64,000 bases of DNA. Source: Deroplatys truncata. Taxonomy: Eukaryota > Arthropoda > Insecta > Mantodea > Mantidae. The notes beneath the pieces are model-generated. The model ran no database searches. It saw only the letters and a list, made by a program, of their open reading frames with translations, and had not been told where the DNA came from. The DNA lies in assembly GCA_030765065.1 (NCBI GenBank), contig CM060978.1, positions 54,340,421 to 54,404,420 of the forward strand, given 5' to 3'. Of the stretch, positions 45,401 to 57,239 are shown one piece after another (the first letter of the stretch is position 1; each line of letters starts with the position of its first letter). A program made the position numbers and the translations under genes.

Positions 45401-45740
45401 TATGGAAAGAGTTCACCGCTTTAGTTTGGAGCGACCTTTGTAATTCCACCTTCTGTCAAATATTTCCTCGTGTAAGTACATTGTGATATATAATGGTTCT
45501 AAAGTCCATCTCGCACCTGGCCTTTCACCTTGACCTTGGGAATCAGATAGCCCTTACCAAAGCTTATGTTTATCTCGAGATTGGAGATAAATATAAACAT
45601 AACATTGGTTCAGATCCAACAACTGTCCCAGTTTTCGGCGGCGCCGCTTATCTGCAAGTATTTAACAGCAGCGGAACTATTCTCCATGTTTCTGTAGCAG
45701 CAGGGAAGAGGTTGATTCGGCAGTTGAAATAGTTAGATAG
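45401..45740. other. Unassigned sequence with one 79-codon open frame
   Basis: 45493-45732 encodes MVLKSISHLAFHLDLGNQIA and so on, ending AAGKRLIRQLK. I recognise no family, and there is no splice or promoter context. Left uncalled. Confidence 0.3.
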
Positions 45741-45744
45741 TATC

Positions 45745-46752
45745 TTAAAATTATTTGCACCACGCTTTGGGCGACAATTTGAAGAAGGATTTTGCTTCAC
45801 GTATGGAAAGCCAATTGAAGTAGATTGTATTGAAGGAATAGTATTATATTTCAACTTTTGGGAGCCGAACTTGAAGTTCGTTGCAACCGCACGTATAGTA
45901 CCCGCTTTCCGGTAGACTTCGCCCCAAATGTACTTTCCGGTGGCCTTTGCCCCAAAGAAATGTTTAAAAATATTAAGTTTGTAATTTAACTGTTTCTTTA
46001 AATATTATATATTTATGTTTGCCTCGGCTGCGTCAGTATTATTGTTAGAGACATGTTTCTCTTTGCAGGGTTGTGGTGCGGCTGAAGAATGTAGGCTTAC
46101 ACAGATTATAATTTTACTTCACTCCTTTTATTAATGCTTGACACAATTTAAATAACACTTCACTGATATAGAGAGAGAGCTGTAAGATTCTTTTATTAAT
46201 TACTTGCACTTTTTAACACGTAAACTATTTTCGTCTCACACTGAATACGTATTAAATTTCTCGAGGATGTGTCTCGCGTCCAGTCAGGAACGCTGTCTGC
46301 AACCAACTGAACTGATTTCAACCGCATAAACTTGTAAATTTCTGTATTTCAAGTCTCTGATTGGCTAATCCTAGTCCAATAGAATACCTTAATTTAACTA
46401 AAGCTTTTTCTGGTTGTTGACTGGCTATTTTATAAACTGTCACAAAAAATTACATTATTGTTACTCCAATAATGACTAGTAGCATTATTAAACATTCTTA
46501 CTCATTACTGCCTCAAGGTTACCTCATTGTTAGCAACTTTTAACCTATTATTCTCACAGCTCCTACATTATTAAATTACGTAATACATTCACGTAACATT
46601 TTTGAACATGTATACAATAATATAAACATTTACAATGACTGTAATATACACTTTTTATATATTGTTACATACATGCTTCAAGGTGGGCTGTTATTGAATT
46701 TACATATTATGTAATTCACTGAAATTATTTAAGTGTTAAGAATACTGCCTCA
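45745..46752 (+). mobile_element. LTR-like repeat, family G copy 4
   Basis: CACCACGCTTTGGGCGACAA and CACGTATGGAAAGCCAATTG at the start, GGGAGCCGAACTTGAAG, TATAGAGAGAGAGCTGTAAG, CTGGTTGTTGACTGGCTATT, CACAGCTCCTACATTATTAA, and ATACTGCCTCA at the end. It carries one satellite unit only. No coding region. Confidence 0.75.
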
Positions 46753-47244
46753 CAGTTCACTTTCCATAGTCATAAATTACTATACGTAAATCTCCCAAAG
46801 TAAAATTTCAACTTTTTATATGGTGTTTACCTTCATATTTTTTTTAATTTCTGGACCGCTTACTTACAGTAGGTGGCGGGTTTTCACAAAAATGCACGTT
46901 TTGAGGTTCTCCAACGCAGTGTCAGTCAGTGTCGGATAGATAGTGCAAATGTTTCCGCATTGGAAAATTCTTCTTCTCGGTCCTGCACGATGGTAGCCTT
47001 CTTCTCACGCCTCAGGTGAGTGGAGTTCTCCCCGACTCCGCCAGAGAGAATCCTTCTCTGAGCAGCTCGGCGATGTGAACGGTTCTTTAAGCTTGGCATC
47101 GTTAGGGACCCCTGCGCGTCTTCGTGAACTGTCTGTCTGCAGTCTATAGCCTCCTGCTGTTCCTTCACTTTATCAGTCCCTCCTTGGGGGTTGGTAGCCA
47201 CAAAACATGACTCTCGCCCGAGAACAACTCAAAAGTTTTCTTTT
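46753..47244. other. Unassigned sequence, partly G+C-rich
   Basis: 46920-47210 is G+C-rich with a 91-codon minus-strand frame (GGVGENSTHLRREKKATIVQ...). It matches nothing I recognise and may belong to an unrecognised repeat. Confidence 0.35.
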
Positions 47245-47835
47245 TTATATTCGTTCAAAATGGCTCTAACGAGTTTAATTAAAGCCGTTATATTTGAGAT
47301 CGGCGCCATGGCCGAATGGTTACACCGTTCACCTCTCACCAAGGCCCGGGTTTAGTCCCTGGGATCCATGTGGGGTTTGTGGTGGACAAACCGGTGTCTG
47401 GGCGGGCTTTCTCCGGGTTCTGCGGTTTTCCCTACCATTCATTCCACCAATTGCTTCATCATACCTTTCATTTCATATCATCTCCTTCCTCGCCTCATAC
47501 CAGGCTTAGACCTGCACACCCATCCTGGCTGTTCTCTCTTATCCATAGTCTGTGCTCCCCGACAGGCGTCTGACCTACAAGCACCCGCTTGTAAGTCCTG
47601 GGGGCGTAAGTCCAAACAACGGGGAGGGTAATCAGAGAAAGAAGAACAACGTATTTGAGATACTGATATGAAAAATTTGGATTTTTCTATAAATACCCCG
47701 TGAAGTCTTCATTCTAAATGGATCCTCTATAATCTTGTATTATTGGAAAACCATTAGAGATAAACTTACTGCAAGTAAAATGTAGAGGCCACTAAAGTAC
47801 AGTTTGTGTTGGAATTAAGTCTTTGCGTTTTTGCT
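47245..47835 (-). repeat. Old family H fragment split by SINE-2
   Basis: TTCAAAATGGCTCTAACGAG to 47298 and again from about 47650 (GATATGAAAAATTTGGATTT, AAACCATTAGAGATAAACTT, AGTACAGTTTGTGT). Confidence 0.65.
47299..47640 (+). repeat. SINE-2 copy
   Basis: Box A TGGCCGAATGG, box B GGGTTTAGTCCC (degenerate), GGGTTTGTGGTGGACAAACC, GGTGTCTGGGCGGGCTTTCT, and TTGTAAGTCCTGGGGGCGTA at the 3' side. ATTTGAGAT occurs on both sides as a target-site duplication. Confidence 0.9.
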
Positions 47836-47842
47836 CTTTTTT

Positions 47843-48691
47843 GCTTTCTCTACTACGTATAGTAAGTAGGGGAATTATTGTATCCCACCCAAAAATTTGA
47901 TACCGAGATTTCACCGCAAATATATAATTTGAGACCCCCTGAATACAAAAAAAAAGCATTTTTGGAAGCATGTCCGTGTGTGTGTCTGTGTCTGTCAGTG
48001 TGTCTGTGAACGGCATAACTCAGAAACGAACAGTCGAATAAACACCAAACTTGGTATTTAGGTTCACTATCTTCCAGAGATGCGACACGAAGGTTTTCAA
48101 GAAAATCCCCCCACGCCAGACTACCCTTTACATGGAACATTTTTCGAAAATTTTAATTTTCTCAAAAATGGCTCTAACGATTTTGATTAAAATATCATAT
48201 GTTTAAGATACTTTTATGGCAAATGAAATGTATATTTCGAATTTTCTGGAAATGTCTCAAAAGTATTCTTCATTGTGAACGACTTTTGCATAACTGGTAA
48301 ACCATTAGAGATAGACAAAGTTTTACTACACAAAAAATGTAAATCGCGTTAAAATACACAATTTATGTCATATACATTTTTTTTTGTTGAGTGAACCATT
48401 TTCGAGATATTGCTTGTTATTCCCTCAAATTTTCCAATACTTATATTTTTTCTCAAATTCGTTATTCATTTTTTTTTGTCCTGTTAATGCAAAGAGAATG
48501 GAATACTCCACATAGCAACCAGCTCTTAAAATATTTGACTATCGCTTAAAACCTACCAATTCCCCTTGCATCTACAACAAAATTAGCAATAAGATTAACA
48601 TCTCGATTAACATGAAGCATATGGAGAATAAGCGTTTGTAAAGATAGTTTGTACAAGAGTAGGGAAAGTCGCGTGAGTTTAACACATCAGA
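47843..48691 (-). repeat. Family H copy, near full length
   Basis: GCTTTCTCTACTACGTATAG at 47843 to TTTAACACATCAGA at 48691, consensus blocks throughout, with a short GT/CTGTG microsatellite at about 47975-48008. Confidence 0.93.
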
Positions 48692-48857
48692 TGTTTTCCT
48701 TTGCGCCAGCTTGTTACTACGGTTTAAGAACACATGTTGGCGTAGCTGCTAGGGCCCACGGTTATCTAGAGGTCGGCGCCAGGCAGTCGGAGATAAACAA
48801 AGATAAGTAGCACTCTCGTTCGGCGTAAACACCAAAAGCGCTATCGGCAGATAACCA

Positions 48858-48973
48858 GAATTTTCTGGAAGTTTCTTTCCCCTCGCCTCCAGAACGTGTG
48901 TCCAGATAGTTCTAGAATCGAAGAGTCCATTGGTTATATAAACAAGCGTTCCTGCGAGAGGAACCAGTCAGTT
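48858..48973 (+). promoter_or_regulatory. Heat-shock-element-like array, TATA box and initiator
   Basis: GAAttTTCtgGAAgtTTC at 48858-48875 is four alternating units in perfect 5-bp phase, the recognition pattern of heat shock factor. TTCtaGAAtcGAA follows at 48910-48922. TATATAA is at 48935-48941, and an arthropod-type initiator TCAGTT at 48968-48973 lies about 30-35 bp downstream. Function is inferred from motif order only. Confidence 0.6.
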
Positions 48974-49129
48974 AGTGAGTGACTTGTCAAGTGCATTTCT
49001 GAGCAGCATCAAGTGCGGTTCTACAAGTGAGTTTGTGGCAACTGTGACGTGTAATAAGTGCTCTGCAAGGAGAGAGATTAAAGAAGTCTTTTGTTCGACA
49101 CCCCAGCGAGTGAACTGTCCCGAAGAACT

Positions 49130-49130
<1 letters not shown>

Positions 49131-49171
<41 letters not shown>

Positions 49172-49884
49172 TTTATTAAGTACTTATTATTACATTAATT
49201 ACGTAACACAGTCGCATGGGTCATAAGACCGTACATGCTCTCTAGAAAAATACCTGGTCTGTATACGTGACTTGCTAAATTGCCCAGAAACAAATATGTT
49301 TATAATCACCACATTATATATATAATTGAAAAACACTCTGAATCACAAACGCACACACACACACACACAAATCCTCAAGCACACAAATATTTAAAGAAAA
49401 TTTACATAAACACCTTATCTCTTAGTACACGTACTTCCATTAAGTAGGTGCCCAAGCTTGGCCAGTTTTGGCTGTTTAGAATCAAGTCCCAGCATGCTGT
49501 CCTCCGTCTGTTGGAAGCCAAAAATACTTCCGGTAATAATTTTTTTCCCTAATACTCTCCGTCTACACGCATGCTGCCAAAATATGCGTCCAGTCTTCTT
49601 GTTCCCCGCATAATGGGCAAATCCTCCACCCATCATCATCAGCAATCCTGCGAGCTTTCCACCCTTCCAACCTAAGCCATGCTATTCCCGTCCTCTGTTT
49701 TATACCTAATTCCAAAATATATGTTTCCTTACCCCACCTAGTTTTTATTTCATTTTGTAGCTGCAATGTTGATCTTTGTCTACATTCAGACTCTATTTTC
49801 TGCCTGTTTATATCACATAGTCGTCTTTTGACTTTTTACACGGCACTGTGTGTATTGTCATTACCCCTTTGCCAGATATCGCCG
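49131..49884 (-). mobile_element. 5'-truncated LINE with (ACT)n tail
   Basis: Flanked by GAAGAACTG at 49122-49130 and 49885-49893. The tail is (TAG)n in plus reading at 49131-49167. Coding remnant on the minus strand (about 49800-49420): IKTRWGKETYILELGIKQRT, GIAWLRLEGWKARRIADDDG, WRICPLCGEQEDWTHILAAC. The last block is the CX2C..H....C knuckle found at the C-terminus of many LINE reverse transcriptases. A frameshift follows, then IITGSIFGFQQTEDSMLGLD. The tail type suggests a lineage different from the other LINEs here. Confidence 0.87.
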
Positions 49885-50214
49885 GAAGAACTGGCTACGT
49901 TGTGCATACTACGTTACGCCGCTGCATCAAGAATGAAAGTGAAGTGACGGGGAAATTGAACTAGTTCACTTTAGTGAAGTGAACCGTGTGAACTAACTGA
50001 AGTCCCAGAGAAGTTGAACTAGATAAAAACATTGAGGTGACATTGAGAACTTAGAGAAGTGACAGTTGATAACTGGACAAAATCACACTACCATAACTTA
50101 AGTTGTTATGAATGTTACTTCCGCATGTTGTATGTAATTAAGCGCTTTATGCTTAAATGTACTTCAAGGCTGAGTAAGGTATATTATTACGTTGTTTTGT
50201 AATGTTATTTCCCA

Positions 50215-51172
50215 CACGTATGGAAGCCAATTTGAGAAGTAGATTTATTCATAGCTCCACGTATGGAAGCCAATTTGAAGAAGTTATTTTGTTGTAGGAG
50301 TTTTATTACAGCTCAGCTGTTGGGGAGCCGAACACTTGTAGTAGTTGCAACCGCACGTATGGTACCCGGTAACCTTCGCCCCAATTTTTTTAAAAATATT
50401 AACTTTGTAATTTGACTGTTTCTTTAAGTATTAAATATTTATGTTTGCCTCGGCCGCGTCAGTATTTGTTAGAGACACGTATCTCTTAGCAGGGCGTGAT
50501 GCGACAAGAATGTAGGCTTACACAGTTTATAATTTTACTTCACTCCTTTTATTAATACTTGATACGATTTAAATAACACTTCACTGATATAGAGAGCTAT
50601 GAGATTCTTATTATTAATTAATTGCACTTTTTAACACGTAAACTTCCTTTTCGTCTCACACGAATACACACTATATTTCTTGAGAACAATTTTTGCGTCT
50701 GCTTAGTAATGCTTTCTGCAGGCAACTGAATTGATTTCAACCGTTTAAACTTGTAAATTTCTATATTTCAAGCCTCTGATTTGCTAATCCTACTCCAATA
50801 GAATACCTGCATTTAACTAAACATTTTTCTGGTTGTTGATTGGCTATTTTAAACTGTCTCATAATTTACATTATTGTTACTCCAAGAATCACAAGTAGTA
50901 CTGTTAAACTTTCTTACTCATTATTGACTCCAGGTTACCTCATTGCTACCTCATTGTTAGCAACATTTAACTTATTATTTTCACAGCTCCTACATTATTA
51001 AATTACGCAATATATTCACATAACATTATTACACATGGATACAATAATATAAGCATATGCATTGACTGTTACATACATTTTACATACACATATTGCTTCA
51101 AGGCGGGCTGTTTGAACTTTCATATTATATAATTTGACTGAAATCATTTAAGCGTTAAAAATTACTGCCTCA
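50215..51172 (+). mobile_element. LTR-like repeat, family G copy 5
   Basis: CACGTATGGAAGCCAATTTG occurs twice at its start, then TGTTGGGGAGCCGAACACTT, TATAGAGAGCTATGAGA, GTTACCTCATTGCTACCTC, CACAGCTCCTACATTATTAA, one satellite unit and ACTGCCTCA. No coding region. Confidence 0.75.
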
Positions 51173-51232
51173 GGACCAATATTTGTTGTGAACAGAAGAA
51201 TTTCTTTTTATTTAAAATGTACAGTAATGTTA

Positions 51233-52461
51233 CACTACGTGATCAAAAGTATCCGGAAACCTGGCTGAAAATGACGTACAAGTTCGTGGCGCCCTCCATC
51301 GGTAATGCTGGAAGTCAGTATGGTGTTGGCCCACCTTGATGACAGCGTTCACTCTACACGCAGGCATCCTTTAATCAGGTGCCGGAAGGTTTCTTGGGGA
51401 ATGGCAGCCCATTCTTCACGGAGTGCAGAACTGAGGAGAGGTATCGATGTAGGTCGGTGGCGACTGGCACGAAGTCGGCGTTCCAAAACATCCCAAAGGT
51501 GTTCAATAGGATTCAAGTCAGGACTCTGTAAAGGTCAGTCCATTACAGGGATGTTATTGTCGTGTAACCACTCCAACACAGCCCGTGTAGTATGAACAGG
51601 TGCTCGATCGTGTTAAAAGATGCAATCGCCATCTCCGAATTGCTCTTCAGCAGTGGGAAGCAAGAAGGTGCTTAAAATAACAATGTAGGTCTTTGCTGTG
51701 ATCGTGCCACGCAAAACAACAAGGGGTGCAAGCCCCTCCAGGAAAAACACGACCACACCATAACACCACCATCTCCGAATTTCACTGTTGGCACTACACA
51801 CGCTGGCAGATGACGTTCACCGGGCATTCGCCATACCCATACCCTGCCATCAGATCGCCACATTGTGTACCGTGATTCGTCACTCTACACAACGTTTTGC
51901 CACTGTTCAATCCTGTAATGTTGACGCTCCTTACACCAAGCAAGGCGTCGTTTGGCATTTTCCTGCGTGATGTGTACTTATAAGCAGCCACTCGACCATG
52001 GAATCCACGGTTTCTCACCTCACGCCTGACTGTCATAGTACTTGGAGTGGCTCCTGATGCAGTTTGGCATTCCTGTGTGATGGTCTGGATAGATGTCTGT
52101 CTATTACTCTTTACGATCCTCTTCAAATGTCGGCGGTCTCTGTGAGTCAACAGATGAGGTCGGCCTGTACGCTTTTGTGCTGTAAATGTCCCTTCACGTT
52201 TCCACTTCACTATCAAATCAGAAACAGTGGACCTAGGGATGTTTAGGTGTGTGGAAATCTCGCGTACAGACTTCTGACACAAGTGATACCCAATCTCCTG
52301 ACCATGTTTGAAGTCCGTGAGTTCCACGGGACGTCCCATTCTGCTGTTTCACAATGTCTAATGACTACTGATAACGAGTACCAGGCAGTAGGTGGCACCA
52401 CAAGGCACCTAAGATGAAAAACGTATGTTTTGGGGGGTGACCGGATACTTTTGATCACATC
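51233..52461 (-). mobile_element. Tc1-like transposon with both termini (1.23 kb)
   Basis: Terminal inverted repeats GTGATCAAAAGTATCCGG: left from 51239, right as its reverse complement ending near 52457. Flanking TA is at 51231-51232 and 52462-52463. It encodes one transposase on the minus strand. The good preservation of ends and frame suggests a fairly recent insertion. Confidence 0.93.
51315..52339 (-). pseudogene. Tc1-like transposase, nearly complete, frameshifted
   Basis: Begins MGRPVELTDFKHGQEIGYHL at 52339. First helix-turn-helix is SVREISTHLNIPRSTVSDLI, then WKREGTFTAQKRTGRPHLLT with the GRP-type hook and RRHLKRIVKSNRQTSIQTIT, the second helix-turn-helix. A frameshift near 51930 leads to [20 protein letters not shown] (first aspartate), and [16 protein letters not shown] follows. 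Another near 51740 leads to [40 protein letters not shown] (second aspartate), then QSPDLNPIEHLWDVLERRLR (third catalytic residue) and a C-terminus at HQGGPTPY. Total about 340 codons, the usual length. At least two frameshifts and one or two stops. Confidence 0.92.
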
Positions 52462-52708
52462 TATAACTCATTTTGTACATCTATAACTCAACCGATACTG
52501 ATAATTCTGTCGCCACTGAAACTCATGCACAAAGATTATAAAACAATATTCCTAAATGATTAAAACAGTGAAAATTATTTACAATGCGTGGATATTAGAA
52601 TACGAACATAATCATAAAACAGCATTCTTGCGAAGAAGGTTTTGACTTTTTGTCGAGAGAGGAAAATGGTTGTTATTCCACAGAAAATGTGCAGAAAATA
52701 AGAAAACA

Positions 52709-53225
52709 TCTGATGCGATACATTCACACCAGTGTCTCTACCCTTTATCGTTTATTATTTTCCTATCTATTGCATTTTAATCCAAATAAATCTTTGCAGA
52801 AATAGCTACATTACACATTTCGTTATAGTTCAAAGAGAACAGCGATAGTCAGATTTTAAGAACTGGACGCTATATGCTGGTCTTAATCCGTACTGTTTCA
52901 ATGCAATCACGAGAAACAACTGAATGTTGAAAGAGACTGGCTTTATATTGAAACAATGCGAACCATTAATAAATTTACATTTCTTGTGTAGTACGTTTTG
53001 GTCTACTTGTTCTACAAGATTATAAAAAACGTTTCTTCAGAATGAAGAGGGTTTCAAAGGCTACTCCCAGAAAATTCAAGCTATACATTTTGTTATGTAT
53101 ATATCTTTAATACTCGTATATAGTATTTTAACCAAAATTGTTAGAGCCAGTTGTAGAAAATATAAAATTAAAAAATGTTCCATGTAATGCGTAGTTTGTG
53201 GTAGGGGGAATTTCTTGAGAAAAAA
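52709..53225 (+). repeat. Family H relative (subfamily 2), truncated
   Basis: TCTGATGCGATACATTCACA start, CTCTACCCTTTATCGTTTAT, ACAGCGATAGTCAGATTTTA, CCCAGAAAATTCAAGCTATA, GTTCCATGTAATGCGTAGTT. Same block order as family H but about a quarter of positions differ. It shares AAATAGCTACATTA and TATCGTTTATTA with the copy at 60.4 kb. Stops before the microsatellite. Confidence 0.78.
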
Positions 53226-53229
53226 GAAT

Positions 53230-53640
53230 ACAGATATTTAATTCCATACAATATATACACTAGTCAGCCACGATATGGGCGCATTCGGTGAGAAGAGGAA
53301 CTAAACGGTTACGGAACAAGTGCACGGGGCATCGGAAGAACAATCAGGTAAATAAAACATCCCCACTTCCTAGTTGTATTTACTAGCGAGTCTGAGGCGT
53401 ACAAATGTAGTAATGTTTTCATTGTGCAGCTGTGCATTCCCTATCGCCTTGCCCCTCACTCTACTCTGATCCATAGCTTTGATGACGTGCGTATTGTCAA
53501 CAAAAACAGTGGCACCCTCCTCGATGCGTATATATGTAACGCATTCTAACGGTACGATATGTATGATACCTACTTATGTCAAACCCTTTTAATCGCTCTT
53601 ACGTAGGATATATTAGTTTATAATTAACAACTGATATTAT
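53230..53640. other. Unassigned sequence
   Basis: Nothing recognised. Confidence 0.5.
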
Positions 53641-53641
53641 T

Positions 53642-54548
53642 ACTTTCTCTACTACGTATAGTAACTAGGGAAAGTATTGTATTCCACCCAAAAATTCAAT
53701 GCCGAGATTTCACCAGAAATAGGTACATGTTTTGAGACACCATGAATCCAAAAAAAGAATTTTTGGAAACATGTCCGTGTGTATGTGTCTGTGTGTGTGT
53801 TTGTCTAGTGTCTGTGAACAGCATAACTCAGAAACGAACAATCTGATAAACAACTTGGTATTTAGGTTCAGTATCTTCCAGAGATGCGACATGAAGGTTT
53901 TCAAGAAAATCCCACCACCTCAGATTACCCTTTATATGTAACATTTTTCGAAATTTTTAATTTTCTCAAAAATGGCTCTAACGATTTTGATTAAAATATC
54001 ATATGTTTAAGATATTTTCATGACAAATAAAGTGTATATCTTATATTTTCTGGGAATGTCTCCAAAAGTATTCTTCATTGTGAACGACTTTTGCATAACT
54101 GGAAAACCATAAGAGATAGACAAAATTTTACTACAAAAAATGCAGATCGCGTTAAAATACACAATTTATGTCATATACATTTTTTTTGTTGAGTGAACCA
54201 TTTTAGAGATATTGCTTGTTATTTCCTTAAATTTTTCAATACTTATTTTCTCAAATGGGAATTCGTTATTCATTTTTTTGTCTTGGATATGCAAAGAGTA
54301 TTAATCTGTGGCAAAGAGAATGATGCTGCACTTAGCAACCAGCTATTAAGAGTAATGTCTATGCTTAAAGGCTACTGTATTTCTATATTGCCCTTGTAAA
54401 TATATATTCCCCTTACATCTACAAGAAAATTAGCAATAAGATACAGTCTGCAAATGTTTATCTGGATTAACATGTAGTAGATGGAGAATAAGCGTTTGTA
54501 AAAATAGTTTGTACAAGAGTATAGAAAGTCATGTGAGTATAACACAGA
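53642..54548 (-). repeat. Family H copy, near full length
   Basis: ACTTTCTCTACTACGTATAG to GTATAACACAGAT. It shares a diagnostic inner variant with 21.2 and 32.6 kb (GGATATGCAAAGAGTATTAA, then TCTGTGGCAAAG), so these three form a sub-lineage. Confidence 0.92.
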
Positions 54549-54815
54549 TTATTTTTCTATGATTACAGATTATATGCAATTTCCAAATATTAAATATGGT
54601 AACCTCAGAGTAGGGTATGTTCGTATTCAGCAGTTACATCCTTGTTTTTCTTAATATTGATGTCAAGGGTTCATATGTTATATAAAATCTATACAACTTT
54701 GATGTATTAAATCATTACGGGATTAAAGAGATTACATCCATCGTGATTCAAAAATTACTCGAATTCAGATAATTATTTTTTCGCCCAAATTAAGGACGGA
54801 CTTAAATGGAAAAAA

Positions 54816-55616
54816 TCTGATGTGTTACACTCACATGACTTTCTCTGCTCTTGTACAAACTATTTTTACAAACGCTTATTCTTCATATGCTTCATATTAA
54901 TCGAGATGTTAATCTTATTGCTAATTTTCTTGTAGGTGCAAGGGGAATATGGTAGGCTTTAAGCGATATCAAATATTTTAAGAGATGGTTGCTATGTGGA
55001 GTATTCCATTCTCTTTGCTTTACCAGGAAAAAGAAAAGAAATGAATAACGAATTCCCATTTGAGAAAAAGTATTTGAAAATTTAAGGGAATAACAAGCAA
55101 TATCTCGAAAATGGTTGACATAAAATGTATATTTTAACGCGATCTACATTTTTTGTGTAGTAGCATTTTGTGTGTCTCATGGTTTACCAGTTATGCAAAA
55201 GTGGTTCACAATGAAGGTAACTTTTGGAGACATTCCCAGAAAATTCGAGATACACATTTCATTTGTCATGTAAATGTGTTAAAGATATTATATTTTATTC
55301 AAAATCGTTAGAGTCATTTTTGAGAAAATTAAAATTTTCGAAAAATGTTCCATGTAAAGGGTAATCTGGGGTGGGGGGATTTTCTTGAAAACCTTCGTGT
55401 CGCACCTAAATACCAAGTTTAGTGTTTATCCGACTGTTCGTTTCTGAGTTATGCTGTTCACAGACACACACACAGACACAAGGACATGTTTCCAAAAATA
55501 CCTTTTTTTATTCAGGGGGTCTAAAAAAAATATATTTCTGGTGAAATCTCGGTATCTATCTAATTTTTGGATGGAATACAATACTTCCCCTACTGGCCAA
55601 ACGTAGTAGAGAAAGT
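54816..55616 (+). repeat. Family H copy
   Basis: TCTGATGTGTTACACTCACA after an A-run to GTAGTAGAGAAAGT before an A-run, with the TGCAAGGGGAATATGGTAGG block and a short CACACACAGACAC stretch. Confidence 0.92.
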
Positions 55617-55699
55617 AAAAACTGACAAACAAAATACGTTACATTTTTTGTAAGTCTTATAAATTGAACTTTCCTCTTTAATTTGAAAAATATTTTAAC

Positions 55700-56012
55700 A
55701 TTATCAGTACGATCTAGCAGGGGAGCCTCGATAGGTTTCCCTCTAGCAGGGCCGAGAATAATTCCAAGTCGCAAGCCTCTGTGCCATTTGCCCGATACCG
55801 ACCGACCCACAGCCCCAGAGTCAACCTAAAACATGAAAGGGAAATGAAACGAGAAGAAATCAATGGTATAATACACTACTCCAGCATTTGCTTTGTGCCG
55901 ACCAGGGAAAACCACGAAAAACCCATGCTCAGAATGGGTGGCCACCGGGGATTCAACCCGGGACCTTCCTAATGAGAGCCTCACACGTTACCACGGAGCA
56001 TCTTGCTCGGTT
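55700..56012 (-). repeat. SINE-3 copy
   Basis: Minus strand: head ACCGAGCAAGATGCTCCGTG, box B GGTTGAATCCC (one change), and body with ATGGGTTTTTCGTGGTTTTC in minus reading. The part left of about 55850 is diverged. Confidence 0.7.
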
Positions 56013-56383
56013 TACCCAGTAACTCTTGAATGGGAAGGTAAGATACTTTGTGAGGAATTAATTAATAATCCCTAAAGTAATAAAAGAACAAATACAACTG
56101 CATCTAAGTAGACTGATATAGTGTTTGCTATTGTGTTTGCACGGGTACAGAACTGGTTAGTAGTAGGCCTTGAGTATTGGAGGCGTAACCTTCAAAGAAA
56201 AACAAGTATGCAATTAAATTATGTTCTCTTTTAACCTTTCGTGTTGTTCATTTTAATGTTAGAGGTAACAATGTTAAACAAACTTATAGAGGCATAAAGT
56301 TTACTTAACGTTTTGTCCGAAACCCACACGATACACAGATGGACTTAGAAGAGGGAGATTTTTTTTTATTTTTACTTTCTCTG
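56013..56383. other. Unassigned sequence
   Basis: Nothing recognised between SINE-3 and the next family H copy. Confidence 0.5.
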
Positions 56384-57176
56384 CTACGTACAGTAAGTAT
56401 GGGAATTATTGTATTCCATCCAAAAATTCGATACCGAGATTTCACCGGAAATACATGTTTTGAGACCCCCTGAATTAAAAAAAAAGCATTTTTGGAAATA
56501 TGTCCGTGTGTGTGTGACTGTGTGTCTGTGAACACCATAACTCAGAAAAGAACAGTCGGATAAACACCAAACTTGGTATTTAGGTTCAATATCTTCCAAG
56601 AAAATCCCCCACCCAAGATTACCCTTTACATGGAACATTTTCCAAAAAATTTAAGTTTCTCAAAGGTGGCTCTAACGATTTTGATTAAAATATCATATGT
56701 TTAAGACATTTTCATGAAAAAATGAAATGTATATCTCGAATTTTCTGGGAATGTCTCCAAAAGTATTCTTCATTGTGAACGACTTTTGCATAACTGGTAA
56801 ACCATAAGAGATAGACAAAATTTTACTATACAAACAATGTAGATCGCAATAAAATACAATTTATGTCATATACATTTTTATTGTTGAGTGAACCATTTTC
56901 GAGATATTGCTTGTTATTTTCCAATACTTCTACTTTTTCTCAAAATCGTTATTCATTTTTTTATGTCCTGGACATGCAAAGAGAATGAAATGCGCCACAT
57001 AGCAACCAGCTCTTAAAAGATTTGACTATCGCTTAAAACCTACCATTTCCCCTTGCATCTACAAGAAAATTACTAATAAGATTAACGTCTCGATTAACAT
57101 GAAGCATACGGAGAATAAACGTTTGTAAAAATAGTTTGTACAAGAGTAGAGAAAGTCTTGTGAGTGTAACAAAGAG
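56384..57176 (-). repeat. Family H copy
   Basis: ACTTTCTCTGCTACGTACAG to GTGTAACAAAGAG, in consensus order with several small deletions. Confidence 0.92.
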
Positions 57177-57239
57177 TATTTTTTACTCTATTTATTTTAC
57201 GTCGCTTTAACTCCTTGGCCATAACGGGACGGATCTGTT

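Larger units (their letters stand above)
48737..49915 (+). mobile_element. LTR-like promoter-bearing segment, split by a LINE
   Basis: Starts TGTTGGCGTAGCTGCTAGGG and has, in order, a heat-shock-element-like array, a TATA box, an initiator, a polyadenylation-like ATTAAAG at about 49078 and a short tail to about 49915 (CTACGTTACGCC). The order promoter, transcript start, poly(A) signal within about 430 bp is that of an LTR. A host heat-shock-type 5' region is the alternative. It looks like a single LTR fossil holding one LINE insertion (49131-49884). The GAA-rich stretch to about 50060 may belong to it. Confidence 0.45.

Noticed and set aside
45493-45732. 79-codon frame as a small gene or exon
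   Set aside because: Plausible residue composition but no family, no start context and no splice sites that I could defend.
46926-47201. 91-codon minus-strand frame in a G+C-rich block
   Set aside because: Sequence is low in hydrophobic residues and matches nothing I recognise. The composition alone could come from an unidentified repeat.
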